Source: an uncultured Prevotella sp. (lineage in GTDB: Bacteria > Bacteroidota > Bacteroidia > Bacteroidales > Bacteroidaceae). Taken from it: a DNA stretch of 7,193 nt. Both the position numbers and the translations under genes were made by a program. The DNA is taken from positions 1 through 7,193 of the forward strand of contig CALJCU010000394.1 of assembly GCA_938023885.1 (NCBI GenBank), given 5' to 3'. Below the pieces are notes generated by a model. The model saw only the letters and a program-made list of their open reading frames with translations, had not been told where the DNA came from and searched no databases. Positions 1 through 6,473 of this stretch are shown piece by piece. How positions within the stretch are numbered: position 1 is the first letter of the stretch; every line of letters starts with the position of its first letter.

Positions 1-256
1 CATCACGGTCAACCGCAACGCCGTCCCCTTCGACCCGCGTCCCCCGCGCGTCACCTCCGGCCTGCGCATCGGCACCCCCGCCCTGGCCACCCGCGGCTTC
101 GGCGACGCCGAGTTCACCGAGGTCGCCGACATCATCGCCGCCACCCTCGTCCACGGCGCCGCCGGCACCGCCGACGACGAGACCCTGGCGGCCCTGCGCG
201 GTCGCGTGCGCGCCCTGACCGACGCCTTCCCCCTCTACCCGGGGCTGGCCCAGTGA
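1..256 (+). CDS. glyA: Serine hydroxymethyltransferase, C-terminal end (partial)
   Basis: This is the last 84 codons of an open frame that enters from the left edge (first full codon at base 2) and stops at TGA 254-256. SHMT is a cytoplasmic PLP enzyme that converts serine plus tetrahydrofolate to glycine plus 5,10-methylene-THF. The fragment carries the family's C-terminal signature TSGLRIGTPALATRGF (fragment residues 18-33); its first Arg corresponds to the substrate-carboxylate-binding arginine of the family. The PLP lysine and main catalytic domain lie outside the window. Third codon positions are almost all C or G, as in high-GC Actinobacteria. The stop overlaps the next start (GTGA), which fits glyA-folD translational coupling; FolD uses the methylene-THF that SHMT makes. 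Identification is confident; the actinobacterial origin is inferred. Confidence 0.93.
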   Translation, partial: ITVNRNAVPFDPRPPRVTSGLRIGTPALATRGFGDAEFTEVADIIAATLVHGAAGTADDETLAALRGRVRALTDAFPLYPGLAQ

Positions 257-747
257 GGGCTCCCTGGAACGGGGCGGCCCGAGTCCTGGACGGCAAGGCC
301 ACGGCCGCCGCCCTCAAGGCCGAGCTCAAGGAGCGCGTCGCGGTACTGCGCGAGCGCGGCGTCACCCCCGGCCTGGGCACGGTCCTGGTGGGGGAGGACC
401 CCGGCAGCGTCAAGTACGTCGCCGGCAAGCACGCCGACTGCGCCGAGGTCGGCATCCTCTCCATCCGCGAGGACCTGCCGGCCACCGCCACCCAGGCCGA
501 GGTTGAGGCCGCCGTCGACCGCCTCAATGCGGATGACGCCTGCACCGGCTACATCGTCCAGCTCCCGCTGCCGGCGGGCGTGGACACCAACGCGATCCTG
601 GAGCGCGTCGACCCGGACAAGGACGCCGACGGCCTGCACCCCACCAACCTGGGGCGCCTGGTGCTGCGGGCCTCGGGGCCCATCGACTCGCCCCTGCCCT
701 GCACGCCGCGCGGCTGCATCGAGCTCATGGAGCGCCACGGCATCGAT
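253..747 (+). CDS. folD: FolD N-terminal half, actinobacterial type, cut at a chimeric join
   Basis: FolD (methylene-THF dehydrogenase / methenyl-THF cyclohydrolase) interconverts 5,10-methylene-THF and 10-formyl-THF. The GTG start at 253 overlaps the glyA stop; no ATG precedes the conserved LDGKATAAALKAEL region, so this start is the natural choice. About 165 residues are FolD: the YVAGK catalytic motif (Tyr55, Lys59), VQLPLP (102-107), KDADGLHP (123-130) and PCTPRG (149-154). The NADP-binding domain with its GRS motif, which should follow, is missing. From about residue 166 the same frame continues as TrpA to 1392, giving a 379-residue hybrid frame. Family FolD proteins are about 285-300 residues, so roughly 120-130 residues are lost. 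GC is near 77% here and falls at the join. Identity is certain; the hybrid reading frame is probably an artefact. Confidence 0.92.
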
Positions 748-750
748 TTC
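736..750. other. Chimeric join between actinobacterial folD and Bacteroidetes trpA
   Basis: Within these 15 bases the sequence changes from FolD to TrpA without a frame break. The codons read His-Gly-Ile-Asp-Phe (hybrid residues 162-166). In FolD proteins the segment after PCTPRG commonly runs ERHGID or similar before the NADP domain. In TrpA proteins a (K/R)HGxD-type segment commonly precedes the catalytic (I/V)E(I/V)GxPFSDP motif. The switch can therefore be explained by a short identical stretch, about 11-14 nt, around CACGGCATCGA. Base composition, codon use and apparent taxonomy all change at the same point. This pattern suits a false join in a metagenome assembly or an amplification chimera. 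The exact breakpoint cannot be fixed because of the shared bases. Confidence 0.85.
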
Positions 751-1392
751 GTAGAAGTGGGAATGCCGTTCAGTGACCCCTTGGCAGACGGTCCCGTGAT
801 ACAGTCAGCCGGCGCTGTCGCCCTGAACAACGGGATGACGACCAGGATGCTGCTCGCCCAGCTCAAGGCTGCCAAAGACGACATCCATATTCCTTTAGTC
901 TTCATGGGTTACCTCAATCCCGTGATGCACTATGGCTTTGAGAACTTCTTTCATGACCTCGCCGACAGCGGCGTCTTCGCTACCATCATCCCAGACCTGC
1001 CGTTCGATGACTATCAGCATGTTGTCAGACCTATTGCTGACCGATACAATATCCGTGTCATCATGATGATAACGCCGGAGACAAGCGATGACCGCATCCG
1101 GTTTATCGACGACAATACCGACGGTTTTATCTACATGGTGTCTTCGGCAAGTGTGACGGGCGCACAGAGGGAGTTTGATGCGGAGAAAGTGGCTTATTTC
1201 AATCATATCAACTCCATGAACCTCCGCAACCCACGTATGATAGGATTCGGTATCAGTAACAAACAGACCCTCGAGAGTGCGCGGCAGAATGCTGCCGGGG
1301 CCATCATCGGCAGTAAGTTCGTCACCCTTCTGAGGGAGACGGAAGACCCTGACAAGGCTCTCGATAAACTCATGGAGGATCTCAGCAAATGA
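748..1392 (+). CDS. trpA: Tryptophan synthase alpha subunit, N-terminus missing
   Basis: TrpA cleaves indole-3-glycerol phosphate to indole and glyceraldehyde 3-phosphate and passes indole to TrpB through a tunnel. About 214 residues of TIM-barrel sequence are present (hybrid residues 166-379, stop TGA 1390-1392). Visible motifs are VEVGMPFSDPLADGP (167-181; Glu168 and Asp179 match the catalytic Glu49 and Asp60 of the enterobacterial enzyme), FMGYLNP (217-223), IIPDLPFDDY (245-254), FIYMVSSASVTG (292-303, phosphate/loop region), GFGISNK (331-337) and GAIIGSKFV (349-357). Family length is about 255, so roughly 40 N-terminal residues, including the first beta strand, were lost at the join. The true start is not in the window. 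trpB follows after 27 nt, so the two were probably co-transcribed in the source genome. The sequence resembles Prevotella/Bacteroides TrpA. Confidence 0.93.
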   Translation, partial: FVEVGMPFSDPLADGPVIQSAGAVALNNGMTTRMLLAQLKAAKDDIHIPLVFMGYLNPVMHYGFENFFHDLADSGVFATIIPDLPFDDYQHVVRPIADRYNIRVIMMITPETSDDRIRFIDDNTDGFIYMVSSASVTGAQREFDAEKVAYFNHINSMNLRNPRMIGFGISNKQTLESARQNAAGAIIGSKFVTLLRETEDPDKALDKLMEDLSK

Positions 1393-1419
1393 GTATTTTA
1401 TTCTCAAAAAATATTAACA

Positions 1420-2613
1420 ATGGAACCAGATAAGAATGGATTTTTCGGACGGTTCGGCGGAGCTTATATCCCCGAGATACTCTATAAGGTCGTGCATGAC
1501 CTTCAGGACCAATACAAGCAGATCCTTGACGCCAAGGAGTTTCAGGACGAATACTATGCCCTGCTGAAAGACTACGTAGGCAGACCTTCGCCACTCTATT
1601 TCGCACAACGCATGAGCGAGAAATACGGCTGCAAACTCTATCTCAAGCGCGAGGACCTCAACCACACCGGTGCCCACAAGATCAACAACACTGTGGGACA
1701 GATTCTCATGGCGCGCAAGATGGGAAAGACACGTGTCATCGCCGAGACGGGTGCCGGACAGCATGGTGTGGCAACAGCTACGGTCTGTGCATTGTTCAAC
1801 ATGGAGTGTGAGATCTTTATGGGTAAGACTGATGTGGAGCGCCAGCACACCAACGTGGAGCGCATGCGTATGCTCGGTGCTAAAGTGCATCCGGTGACGA
1901 CAGGCAACATGACACTCAGTGATGCCTGCACAGCTGCCATCCGTGACTGGTGCTGCCATCCTGAGAACACGTTCTATATCGTTGGCTCGACGATGGGTCC
2001 GCATCCTTATCCTGACATCGTGGCACGCTTGCAGAGCATCATCTCCAAAGAGCTCAAATGGCAGTTGGAGGAGAAGACAGGCCGTGATTATCCCGACTAT
2101 CTCATCGCTTGTGTGGGTGGAGGCAGCAATGCTGCCGGCACTATCTACCATTACATTGATGAGGACCGGGTGAAGATCGTGCTTGCTGAGGCGGGTGGCC
2201 ACGGTATCGACACCGACTATACTGCCGCAACCATCCATTGTGGTACAGAGGGTATCGTGCATGGTTCGCGCACACTCGTGATGCAGGACGACGGTCAGAT
2301 CAAGGAGGCTTTCACTATCTCCGCCGGCCTCGACTATCCTGGGATCGGCCCCATGCACGCTTATCTTGCCAGGACGGGACGCGAGCAGGTAATTGCCATC
2401 AACGATAATGAAGCTATCCGTGCCGGTTATGAACTAACCCGCATGGAGGGTATCATCCCCGCCATCGAGAGTGCTCACGCGGTGGCTGCCCTGAGCAAGG
2501 TTCATTTCAACCCCAATGATGTTGTCGTGCTCACGGTCTCGGGGCGTGGCGACAAGGATATAGAGACGTATCTCAAGAACAAAGACATGGCAGGCAAATA
2601 TGGCGACTTTTAA
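1420..2613 (+). CDS. trpB: Tryptophan synthase beta subunit (TrpB1 type)
   Basis: TrpB condenses indole with serine to make tryptophan, using PLP, as an alpha2-beta2 complex in the cytoplasm. The protein is complete at 397 residues, the usual length. HTGAHKINN (82-90) places the PLP Schiff-base lysine at Lys87 and AETGAGQHG (108-116) the catalytic Glu109, both with enterobacterial numbering. CVGGGSNAAG (231-240) binds the PLP phosphate and TVSGRGDKD (372-380) holds the pyridine-nitrogen serine, Ser374-376 region. The N-terminal NGFFGRFGGAYIPE is typical of TrpB1, not the TrpB2 form. The ATG at 1420 follows an AT-rich leader (1393-1419) with no Shine-Dalgarno site, as is usual in Bacteroidetes. 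It lies downstream of trpA, the reverse of the common B-then-A order, and overlaps the trpE start. Confidence 0.98.
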   Translation: MEPDKNGFFGRFGGAYIPEILYKVVHDLQDQYKQILDAKEFQDEYYALLKDYVGRPSPLYFAQRMSEKYGCKLYLKREDLNHTGAHKINNTVGQILMARKMGKTRVIAETGAGQHGVATATVCALFNMECEIFMGKTDVERQHTNVERMRMLGAKVHPVTTGNMTLSDACTAAIRDWCCHPENTFYIVGSTMGPHPYPDIVARLQSIISKELKWQLEEKTGRDYPDYLIACVGGGSNAAGTIYHYIDEDRVKIVLAEAGGHGIDTDYTAATIHCGTEGIVHGSRTLVMQDDGQIKEAFTISAGLDYPGIGPMHAYLARTGREQVIAINDNEAIRAGYELTRMEGIIPAIESAHAVAALSKVHFNPNDVVVLTVSGRGDKDIETYLKNKDMAGKYGDF

Positions 2614-4036
2614 TTATCATACCCGGTCCAAGCGGTTGCTTGGCGACCTTTATACTCCCGTGAGTCTTTACATGCGGCTGCGCGACCTCTATCCTCAGTC
2701 GATGCTCATGGAGAGCTCCGATTATCACGGCAACGACAACGCCAAGAGTTTCATAGGTATCCATCCTATGGCATCCATCCAGGTGAGTCATGGTATCATC
2801 ACGATGCTCTTCCCTAATGGCTCATCGGTGAAGCGACCGGTGCCTGTGGAGAACAGCGACAAGCCCAAACGTGCCGTGGCACAGGCTATCAACGACTTCC
2901 TCGCATCCTTCCATGTGGAGGGAGAGGGAAGCCGGTACTGTGGTATCTTCGGTTTCACTTCGGCAAACGCCGTGCGCTATTTTGAGAATATCGCCGTCAA
3001 GGATGTGACGATGGAGCGCAACGATGCGCCAGACATCTATTATATCCTTTTCCAGGACCTCATCGTCTTCGATCATTTCAACAATATGACCGACTTCCTC
3101 ACATTGACTTCGGATGATGCCGATGAGGGGTACGATGGTGCTGCTGACCTGCAGCTGCTGCTCAAGGCAGCCGCCAAGCCTGTGGGTAAGCCTTATGGCT
3201 TTCGTGCTGTGGGCGAGACCACATCTACGCTCACCGACGAGGAGCATAAGGCGAATATCCGCCGTTGTGTGAGCCACTGTCTGCGCGGAGATGTCTTCCA
3301 GATTGTCATCAGCCGCCGCTTTGTCCAACATTATGAGGGTGACGACTTCCTGCTCTACCGTGCACTGCGCTCTATCAATCCCAGTCCGTATCTTTTCTAT
3401 TTCGACTTCGGGGGCTACCGCATCTTCGGATCCTCGCCCGAGACCCACAACCGCATCGTGAGCAACAAGGCGTTCATTGACCCTATTGCCGGGACGACGA
3501 AGCGCACGGGTGATGCCGAGCGGGACCGCCACAATGCTGAGTTTCTGCGTAACGACCCAAAGGAGAATGCGGAGCATGTCATGCTCGTGGACCTTGCACG
3601 CAATGACTTGAGCCGTAACTGCCACAAGGTGAAGGTCGACTTCTACAAGGACATGCAGTTCTACAGTCATGTCATCCATCTCGTCAGCCGTGTCAGCGGT
3701 GAGCTCAACGAGGGTGCCGACCATATCCTGGAGTTCATCGACACGTTCCCGGCCGGCACACTGAGCGGTGCGCCGAAGGTGCGTGCCTTGCAGCTCATCA
3801 ACGAAATGGAGCCGCACAATCGCGGTGCCTATGGTGGCTGCATCGGCTCCATCAGCTTCAATGGTGACCTCAATCAGGCTATCGTCATCCGTACTTTCAT
3901 CAGCCGCAACGGAGAACTGTGGTTCCAGGCGGGATCGGGTGTCACGGCAAAGAGCAACGACGAATATGAACTTCAGGAGAGCAACAACAAGCTTGGCGCA
4001 CTGGTAAAAGCCATCAAGGTGGCGGAGAAACTGTAA
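2600..4036 (+). CDS. trpE: Anthranilate synthase component I
   Basis: TrpE converts chorismate plus ammonia (from the TrpG glutaminase) to anthranilate and pyruvate, the first committed step to tryptophan. It is complete at 478 residues. The N-terminal part has LMESS (36-40), matching the LLES region that binds feedback tryptophan in TrpE, so inhibition by tryptophan is likely. The chorismate-binding domain shows NPSPYLFYFDF (260-270), PIAGT (295-299), DLARNDLSR (331-339), TFPAGTLSGAPK (382-393), GAYGG (409-413) and QAGSG (443-447). No fused glutaminase domain is present; trpG is a separate gene downstream. The ATG at 2600 overlaps the end of trpB by 14 nt, which points to translational coupling; the MATFNYHTRSKRLLGDLYTPVS start suits the family. 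PabB is an alternative for this superfamily, but the LMESS motif and trp neighbours favour TrpE. Confidence 0.97.
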   Translation: MATFNYHTRSKRLLGDLYTPVSLYMRLRDLYPQSMLMESSDYHGNDNAKSFIGIHPMASIQVSHGIITMLFPNGSSVKRPVPVENSDKPKRAVAQAINDFLASFHVEGEGSRYCGIFGFTSANAVRYFENIAVKDVTMERNDAPDIYYILFQDLIVFDHFNNMTDFLTLTSDDADEGYDGAADLQLLLKAAAKPVGKPYGFRAVGETTSTLTDEEHKANIRRCVSHCLRGDVFQIVISRRFVQHYEGDDFLLYRALRSINPSPYLFYFDFGGYRIFGSSPETHNRIVSNKAFIDPIAGTTKRTGDAERDRHNAEFLRNDPKENAEHVMLVDLARNDLSRNCHKVKVDFYKDMQFYSHVIHLVSRVSGELNEGADHILEFIDTFPAGTLSGAPKVRALQLINEMEPHNRGAYGGCIGSISFNGDLNQAIVIRTFISRNGELWFQAGSGVTAKSNDEYELQESNNKLGALVKAIKVAEKL

Positions 4037-4054
4037 CGTGGAACTTACGGCTCT

Positions 4055-4076
4055 GGACGGTCCACAAGGATCGTCC
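4055..4076 (+). promoter_or_regulatory. Strong intercistronic hairpin between trpE and trpG
   Basis: Nine bases GGACGGTCC (4055-4063) pair with GGATCGTCC (4068-4076) around a four-base ACAA loop, with a single G-U pair. A further GGCT (4049-4052) / AGCC (4082-4085) match could close an outer stem across a small internal loop. No T-run follows (next bases CTGCAAAGCC), so it does not look like an intrinsic terminator. The 65-nt trpE-trpG gap is long for genes whose products form one complex. The hairpin could mark RNA processing, protect an mRNA end or adjust trpG expression; the role is inference. Confidence 0.6.
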
Positions 4077-4101
4077 CTGCAAAGCCTTCAAAAATAATAC
4101 G

Positions 4102-4665
4102 ATGAAAATCATAATTATTGATAACTACGATTCTTTTACATACAACCTCTCACACCTCGTCAGAGAAATGGGTGCCGAGGTTGATGTCGTTCGCAACGAC
4201 CAGTTTGAACTGCCGTTGTTGGAGCAATATGATAAGATTATTCTCTCGCCTGGTCCCGGTATCCCGTCTGAGGCCGGATTGCTGTTGGATGTTATCCGTA
4301 CCTATGCCGGCAAAAAACCGATGCTTGGTGTGTGCCTGGGTCATCAGGCCATCGGTGAGGTATTCGGTGGAAAGCTTATCAACCTATCTCAGGTCTATCA
4401 CGGGGTGGCGACCGATTGTAAGCAACTCGGCAACGACCCTATCTTCAATGGTATGCCGGAACATTTCGAGGTAGGACGTTACCACAGTTGGGTGGTGAGC
4501 AAGGACGATTTCCCTGATTGTCTGGAGGTGACAGCTGTCAGTCCCGATGGCAACATCATGGGCCTGCGCCACAAGGAGTATCCCATCCATGGCATCCAAT
4601 TTCATCCAGAGAGCGTACTGACGCCGCTGGGACATCAACTTATGAATAACTGGCTGAACGAATAA
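4102..4665 (+). CDS. trpG: Anthranilate synthase component II, glutamine amidotransferase
   Basis: TrpG is the class I glutaminase subunit that releases ammonia from glutamine for TrpE. It is complete at 187 residues, the usual size for a stand-alone subunit. IDNYDSFTYNL (6-16) and SPGPG (49-53, oxyanion region) are present. The triad is visible as Cys78 in GVCLGHQA, and His168 and Glu170 in GIQFHPES. The ATG at 4102 is preceded by an A-rich leader and no Shine-Dalgarno site. Some bacteria use one such protein for both TrpE and PabB (TrpG/PabA); the position after trpE favours TrpG. No trpD is fused or follows, unlike the trpG-trpD order seen in many operons; the next gene starts 5 nt after the stop and is redox-related. 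Confidence 0.96.
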   Translation: MKIIIIDNYDSFTYNLSHLVREMGAEVDVVRNDQFELPLLEQYDKIILSPGPGIPSEAGLLLDVIRTYAGKKPMLGVCLGHQAIGEVFGGKLINLSQVYHGVATDCKQLGNDPIFNGMPEHFEVGRYHSWVVSKDDFPDCLEVTAVSPDGNIMGLRHKEYPIHGIQFHPESVLTPLGHQLMNNWLNE

Positions 4666-4670
4666 ATATT

Positions 4671-4968
4671 ATGATTACACTTTATGCAATGAAAACGTGT
4701 CCCTACTGTGAATATGTGGAGGCACAAATTGAAAAGAGCGACGAGCTCAAACGTCGGTTTAAGATTGTCGACATTGGTGCGCATCTTGAAGCTTCGCGAA
4801 ACTAATCCCGCCTTTGACGAGTCGAAACGTATCGGCGATGTCGGCATCCCCTGCTACGTGTTGGAGGATGGAACGGTAACGCTCAATTCTGCCGATGTAG
4901 GCCTCGTCCCTATGTCCGATGGACCCGGGGAAGGAGCCTCATGCAGCATCGATGGCAAAGGCTGTTGA
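4671..4968 (+). pseudogene. Glutaredoxin-like protein gene with a frameshift
   Basis: The ATG at 4671, 5 nt after trpG, opens a frame beginning MITLYAMKTCPYCEYVE, with the CPYC dithiol motif of glutaredoxins (residues 10-13) behind a first beta strand. It ends at TAA 4803-4805 after 44 codons. Family-like sequence continues in the +1 frame: LRETNPAFDESK, then VGIPCYVLEDGTVTL (thioredoxin-fold cis-Pro region, IPC) and a Cys-containing tail ending SIDGKGC at TGA 4966-4968. Read across the shift it gives about 98 residues, a plausible full length for small Bacteroidetes glutaredoxin-related proteins. A net one-base gain or two-base loss lies between about 4776 and 4800. That interval contains the overlapping palindromes GAAGCTTC (4788-4795) and TTCGCGAA (4793-4800), where an assembly or read error is plausible. 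The gene is either truly broken or intact with an error here. Its substrate is unknown. Confidence 0.85.
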
Positions 4969-4985
4969 AGAAAATCCCATATTCC

Positions 4986-5017
4986 TTTCACAATTCGCAA
5001 ATTAAATGCTAACTTTG
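4986..5017 (+). promoter_or_regulatory. Bacteroidetes-type promoter for ffh
   Basis: TAACTTTG (5010-5017) matches the Bacteroidetes primary-sigma -7 consensus TAnnTTTG exactly. TTTC (4986-4989) matches three of four bases of the -33 TTTG element, with a 20-nt spacer inside the usual 19-21. Transcription would start near 5022-5025, leaving a 5' leader of about 70 nt before the ffh ATG at 5094. This places ffh in its own transcription unit, separate from the trp/glutaredoxin genes. Confidence 0.65.
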
Positions 5018-5031
5018 CAGAAAATTAGCAT
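5006..5031. repeat. Inverted repeat around the ffh -7 element
   Basis: ATGCTAA (5006-5012) and TTAGCAT (5025-5031) form a perfect 7-bp inverted repeat with a 12-nt spacer. The left arm overlaps the first three bases of the TAACTTTG promoter element and the right arm covers or just follows the predicted start of transcription. It could be an operator or a weak hairpin; a 7-bp AT-rich repeat can also occur by chance. Confidence 0.4.
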
Positions 5032-5042
5032 CTTAGATAGAT

Positions 5043-5089
5043 ACGCACTAAAAATTACGCATTATAAACGCATTAATAATTACGCATTA
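5043..5089 (+). repeat. Four ACGCAYTA direct repeats in the ffh leader
   Basis: ACGCACTA at 5043-5050 and ACGCATTA at 5057-5064, 5068-5075 and 5082-5089 lie in one orientation, with starts 14, 11 and 14 nt apart. Two copies extend to ATTACGCATTA (5054-5064 and 5079-5089). They fill the AT-rich leader up to 4 nt before the ffh ATG. Short ATTACG-like tandem repeats are seen between genes in Bacteroidetes genomes; their role is not known to me. Confidence 0.7.
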
Positions 5090-5093
5090 AATA

Positions 5094-6467
5094 ATGTTTG
5101 AGAATTTAACCGATAGACTTGAACGCTCATTCAAGATACTCAAGGGTGAAGGGAAGATCACGGAGCTCAATGTCGCTGCCACGCTGAAGGACGTGCGCCG
5201 CGCACTGCTCGATGCCGATGTCAACTATAAGGTCGCCAAGCAGTTCACGGACACTGTCAAGGAGAAGGCCTTAGGCATGAATGTGCTCACCGTCATCAAG
5301 CCGGGACAGCTCATGGTGAAGATTGTGCACGACGAGCTCGCCCGACTCATGGGTGGTGAGGCAGCAGAGCTTCACCTCAATGGCAAGCCGGCAATCATCC
5401 TCATGTCCGGTCTGCAAGGTTCGGGTAAGACCACGTTCAGTGGCAAGCTCGCCAACATGCTCAAGACTAAGCAGCACAAGAATCCGCTGCTCGTGGCCTG
5501 CGACGTCTATCGTCCTGCTGCTATCGATCAGTTGAAGGTAGTGGGCGACAGCATCAATGTGCCTGTATACAGTGAGTCCGACAACAGGAATGTCAATGAG
5601 ATTGCTGACCACGCTATCGCCGAGGCAAAGGCTAAAGGCTACGATGCCGTCATCATCGATACTGCCGGTCGTCTGGCTGTCGATGAGCAGATGATGAACG
5701 AGATATCTTCGCTGAAGGAGCATGTCCATCCCGATGAGACCCTGTTCGTGGTCGACTCCATGACCGGTCAGGATGCCGTAAACACATCCAAGGAGTTTAA
5801 CGACCGCCTCGGTTTCGACGGTGTGGCGCTCACGAAGCTCGATGGTGATACCCGTGGTGGAGCCGCTCTCTCTATCCGTACCGTGGTCACGAAGCCAATC
5901 AAGTTTATAGGTACGGGCGAGAAGATGGAAGCCATCGACGTGTTCCATCCCGATCGTATGGCCGACCGTATCCTCGGCATGGGTGATGTCGTATCACTCG
6001 TGGAGCGCGCTCAGGAGCAGTTTGATGAGGAAGAGGCCAAGCGTCTGCAGAAAAAGATTCAGAAGAACAAGTTCGATTTCAACGACTTTCTCAAACAGAT
6101 TGAGCAGATCAAGAAGATGGGTAACATCAAGGATCTTGCTTCAATGATCCCGGGTGTAGGCAAGGCTATCAAGGATATGGATATCGACAACAGTGCTTTC
6201 AATGGTATTGAGGCGATCATCGGTTCCATGACACCGAAGGAGCGTACGAACCCCGAGGTGCTCAACCAGAGCCGTAAGATGCGTATCGCGAAAGGATCGG
6301 GCACCAGCATCCAGGAGGTCAACCGTCTCATCAAGCAGTTCGACCAGACGCGTAAGATGATGAAGATGATGACGGGTAATAAGATGGCAAATCTTATGGC
6401 ACGAATGCCTAAGGGAAAGATGCCGAAAATGCCCGAAGGTATGGAAATGCCTGATTTTAATAAATAG
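5094..6467 (+). CDS. ffh: Signal recognition particle GTPase Ffh (SRP54)
   Basis: Ffh binds 4.5S RNA and signal sequences of nascent membrane proteins at the ribosome and delivers them to the FtsY receptor, with paired GTP hydrolysis. The protein is complete at 457 residues, within the normal range. An N domain (about 1-95, with ALLDADVNYKVAK) precedes the G domain: P-loop GLQGSGKTT (106-114), DVYRPAA (137-143), DTAGR (189-193), TKLDGDTRGG (247-256) and GTGEKMEAID (273-282). A methionine-rich M domain follows (about 300-457), with the RNA-binding helix-turn-helix around SRKMRIAKGSGTSIQEVNRL (393-412) and a basic, Met/Pro-rich tail. FtsY is excluded because it lacks the M domain. It has its own promoter and leader repeats and is followed by a terminator-like hairpin. 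No 4.5S RNA gene is seen nearby. Confidence 0.99.
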   Translation: MFENLTDRLERSFKILKGEGKITELNVAATLKDVRRALLDADVNYKVAKQFTDTVKEKALGMNVLTVIKPGQLMVKIVHDELARLMGGEAAELHLNGKPAIILMSGLQGSGKTTFSGKLANMLKTKQHKNPLLVACDVYRPAAIDQLKVVGDSINVPVYSESDNRNVNEIADHAIAEAKAKGYDAVIIDTAGRLAVDEQMMNEISSLKEHVHPDETLFVVDSMTGQDAVNTSKEFNDRLGFDGVALTKLDGDTRGGAALSIRTVVTKPIKFIGTGEKMEAIDVFHPDRMADRILGMGDVVSLVERAQEQFDEEEAKRLQKKIQKNKFDFNDFLKQIEQIKKMGNIKDLASMIPGVGKAIKDMDIDNSAFNGIEAIIGSMTPKERTNPEVLNQSRKMRIAKGSGTSIQEVNRLIKQFDQTRKMMKMMTGNKMANLMARMPKGKMPKMPEGMEMPDFNK

Positions 6468-6473
6468 AATAAC

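Noticed and set aside
253..1392. A natural bifunctional FolD-TrpA enzyme linking folate and tryptophan metabolism
   Set aside because: Each half is cut inside its fold, the switch coincides with a large GC and codon-use change, and the flanking genes belong to different phyla. A chimera explains all of this.
1414..2358. Long minus-strand open frame opposite trpB, and another at 2822-3817 opposite trpE
   Set aside because: Both lie wholly antisense to strongly conserved genes, have no recognisable domain, and are rich in His/Val/Asp as expected from the reverse of GC-biased codons.
4055..4085. Intrinsic terminator or trp attenuator between trpE and trpG
   Set aside because: No T-run follows the stem, there is no leader peptide with clustered Trp codons, and no competing anti-terminator stem is evident.
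4776..4805. Programmed ribosomal frameshift in the glutaredoxin-like gene
   Set aside because: I see no slippery heptamer, no Shine-Dalgarno-like stimulator and no strong downstream structure; mutation or sequence error is simpler.
4708..4968. Separate small gene starting with GTG at 4708
   Set aside because: Its first part is the out-of-frame reading of the CPYC region; only the part after about 4777-4790 resembles a real protein, as the second half of the frameshifted gene.
5043..5089. CRISPR array
   Set aside because: The repeats are only 8 bp with 3-6 nt between them, far below CRISPR repeat and spacer sizes, and no cas genes are present.
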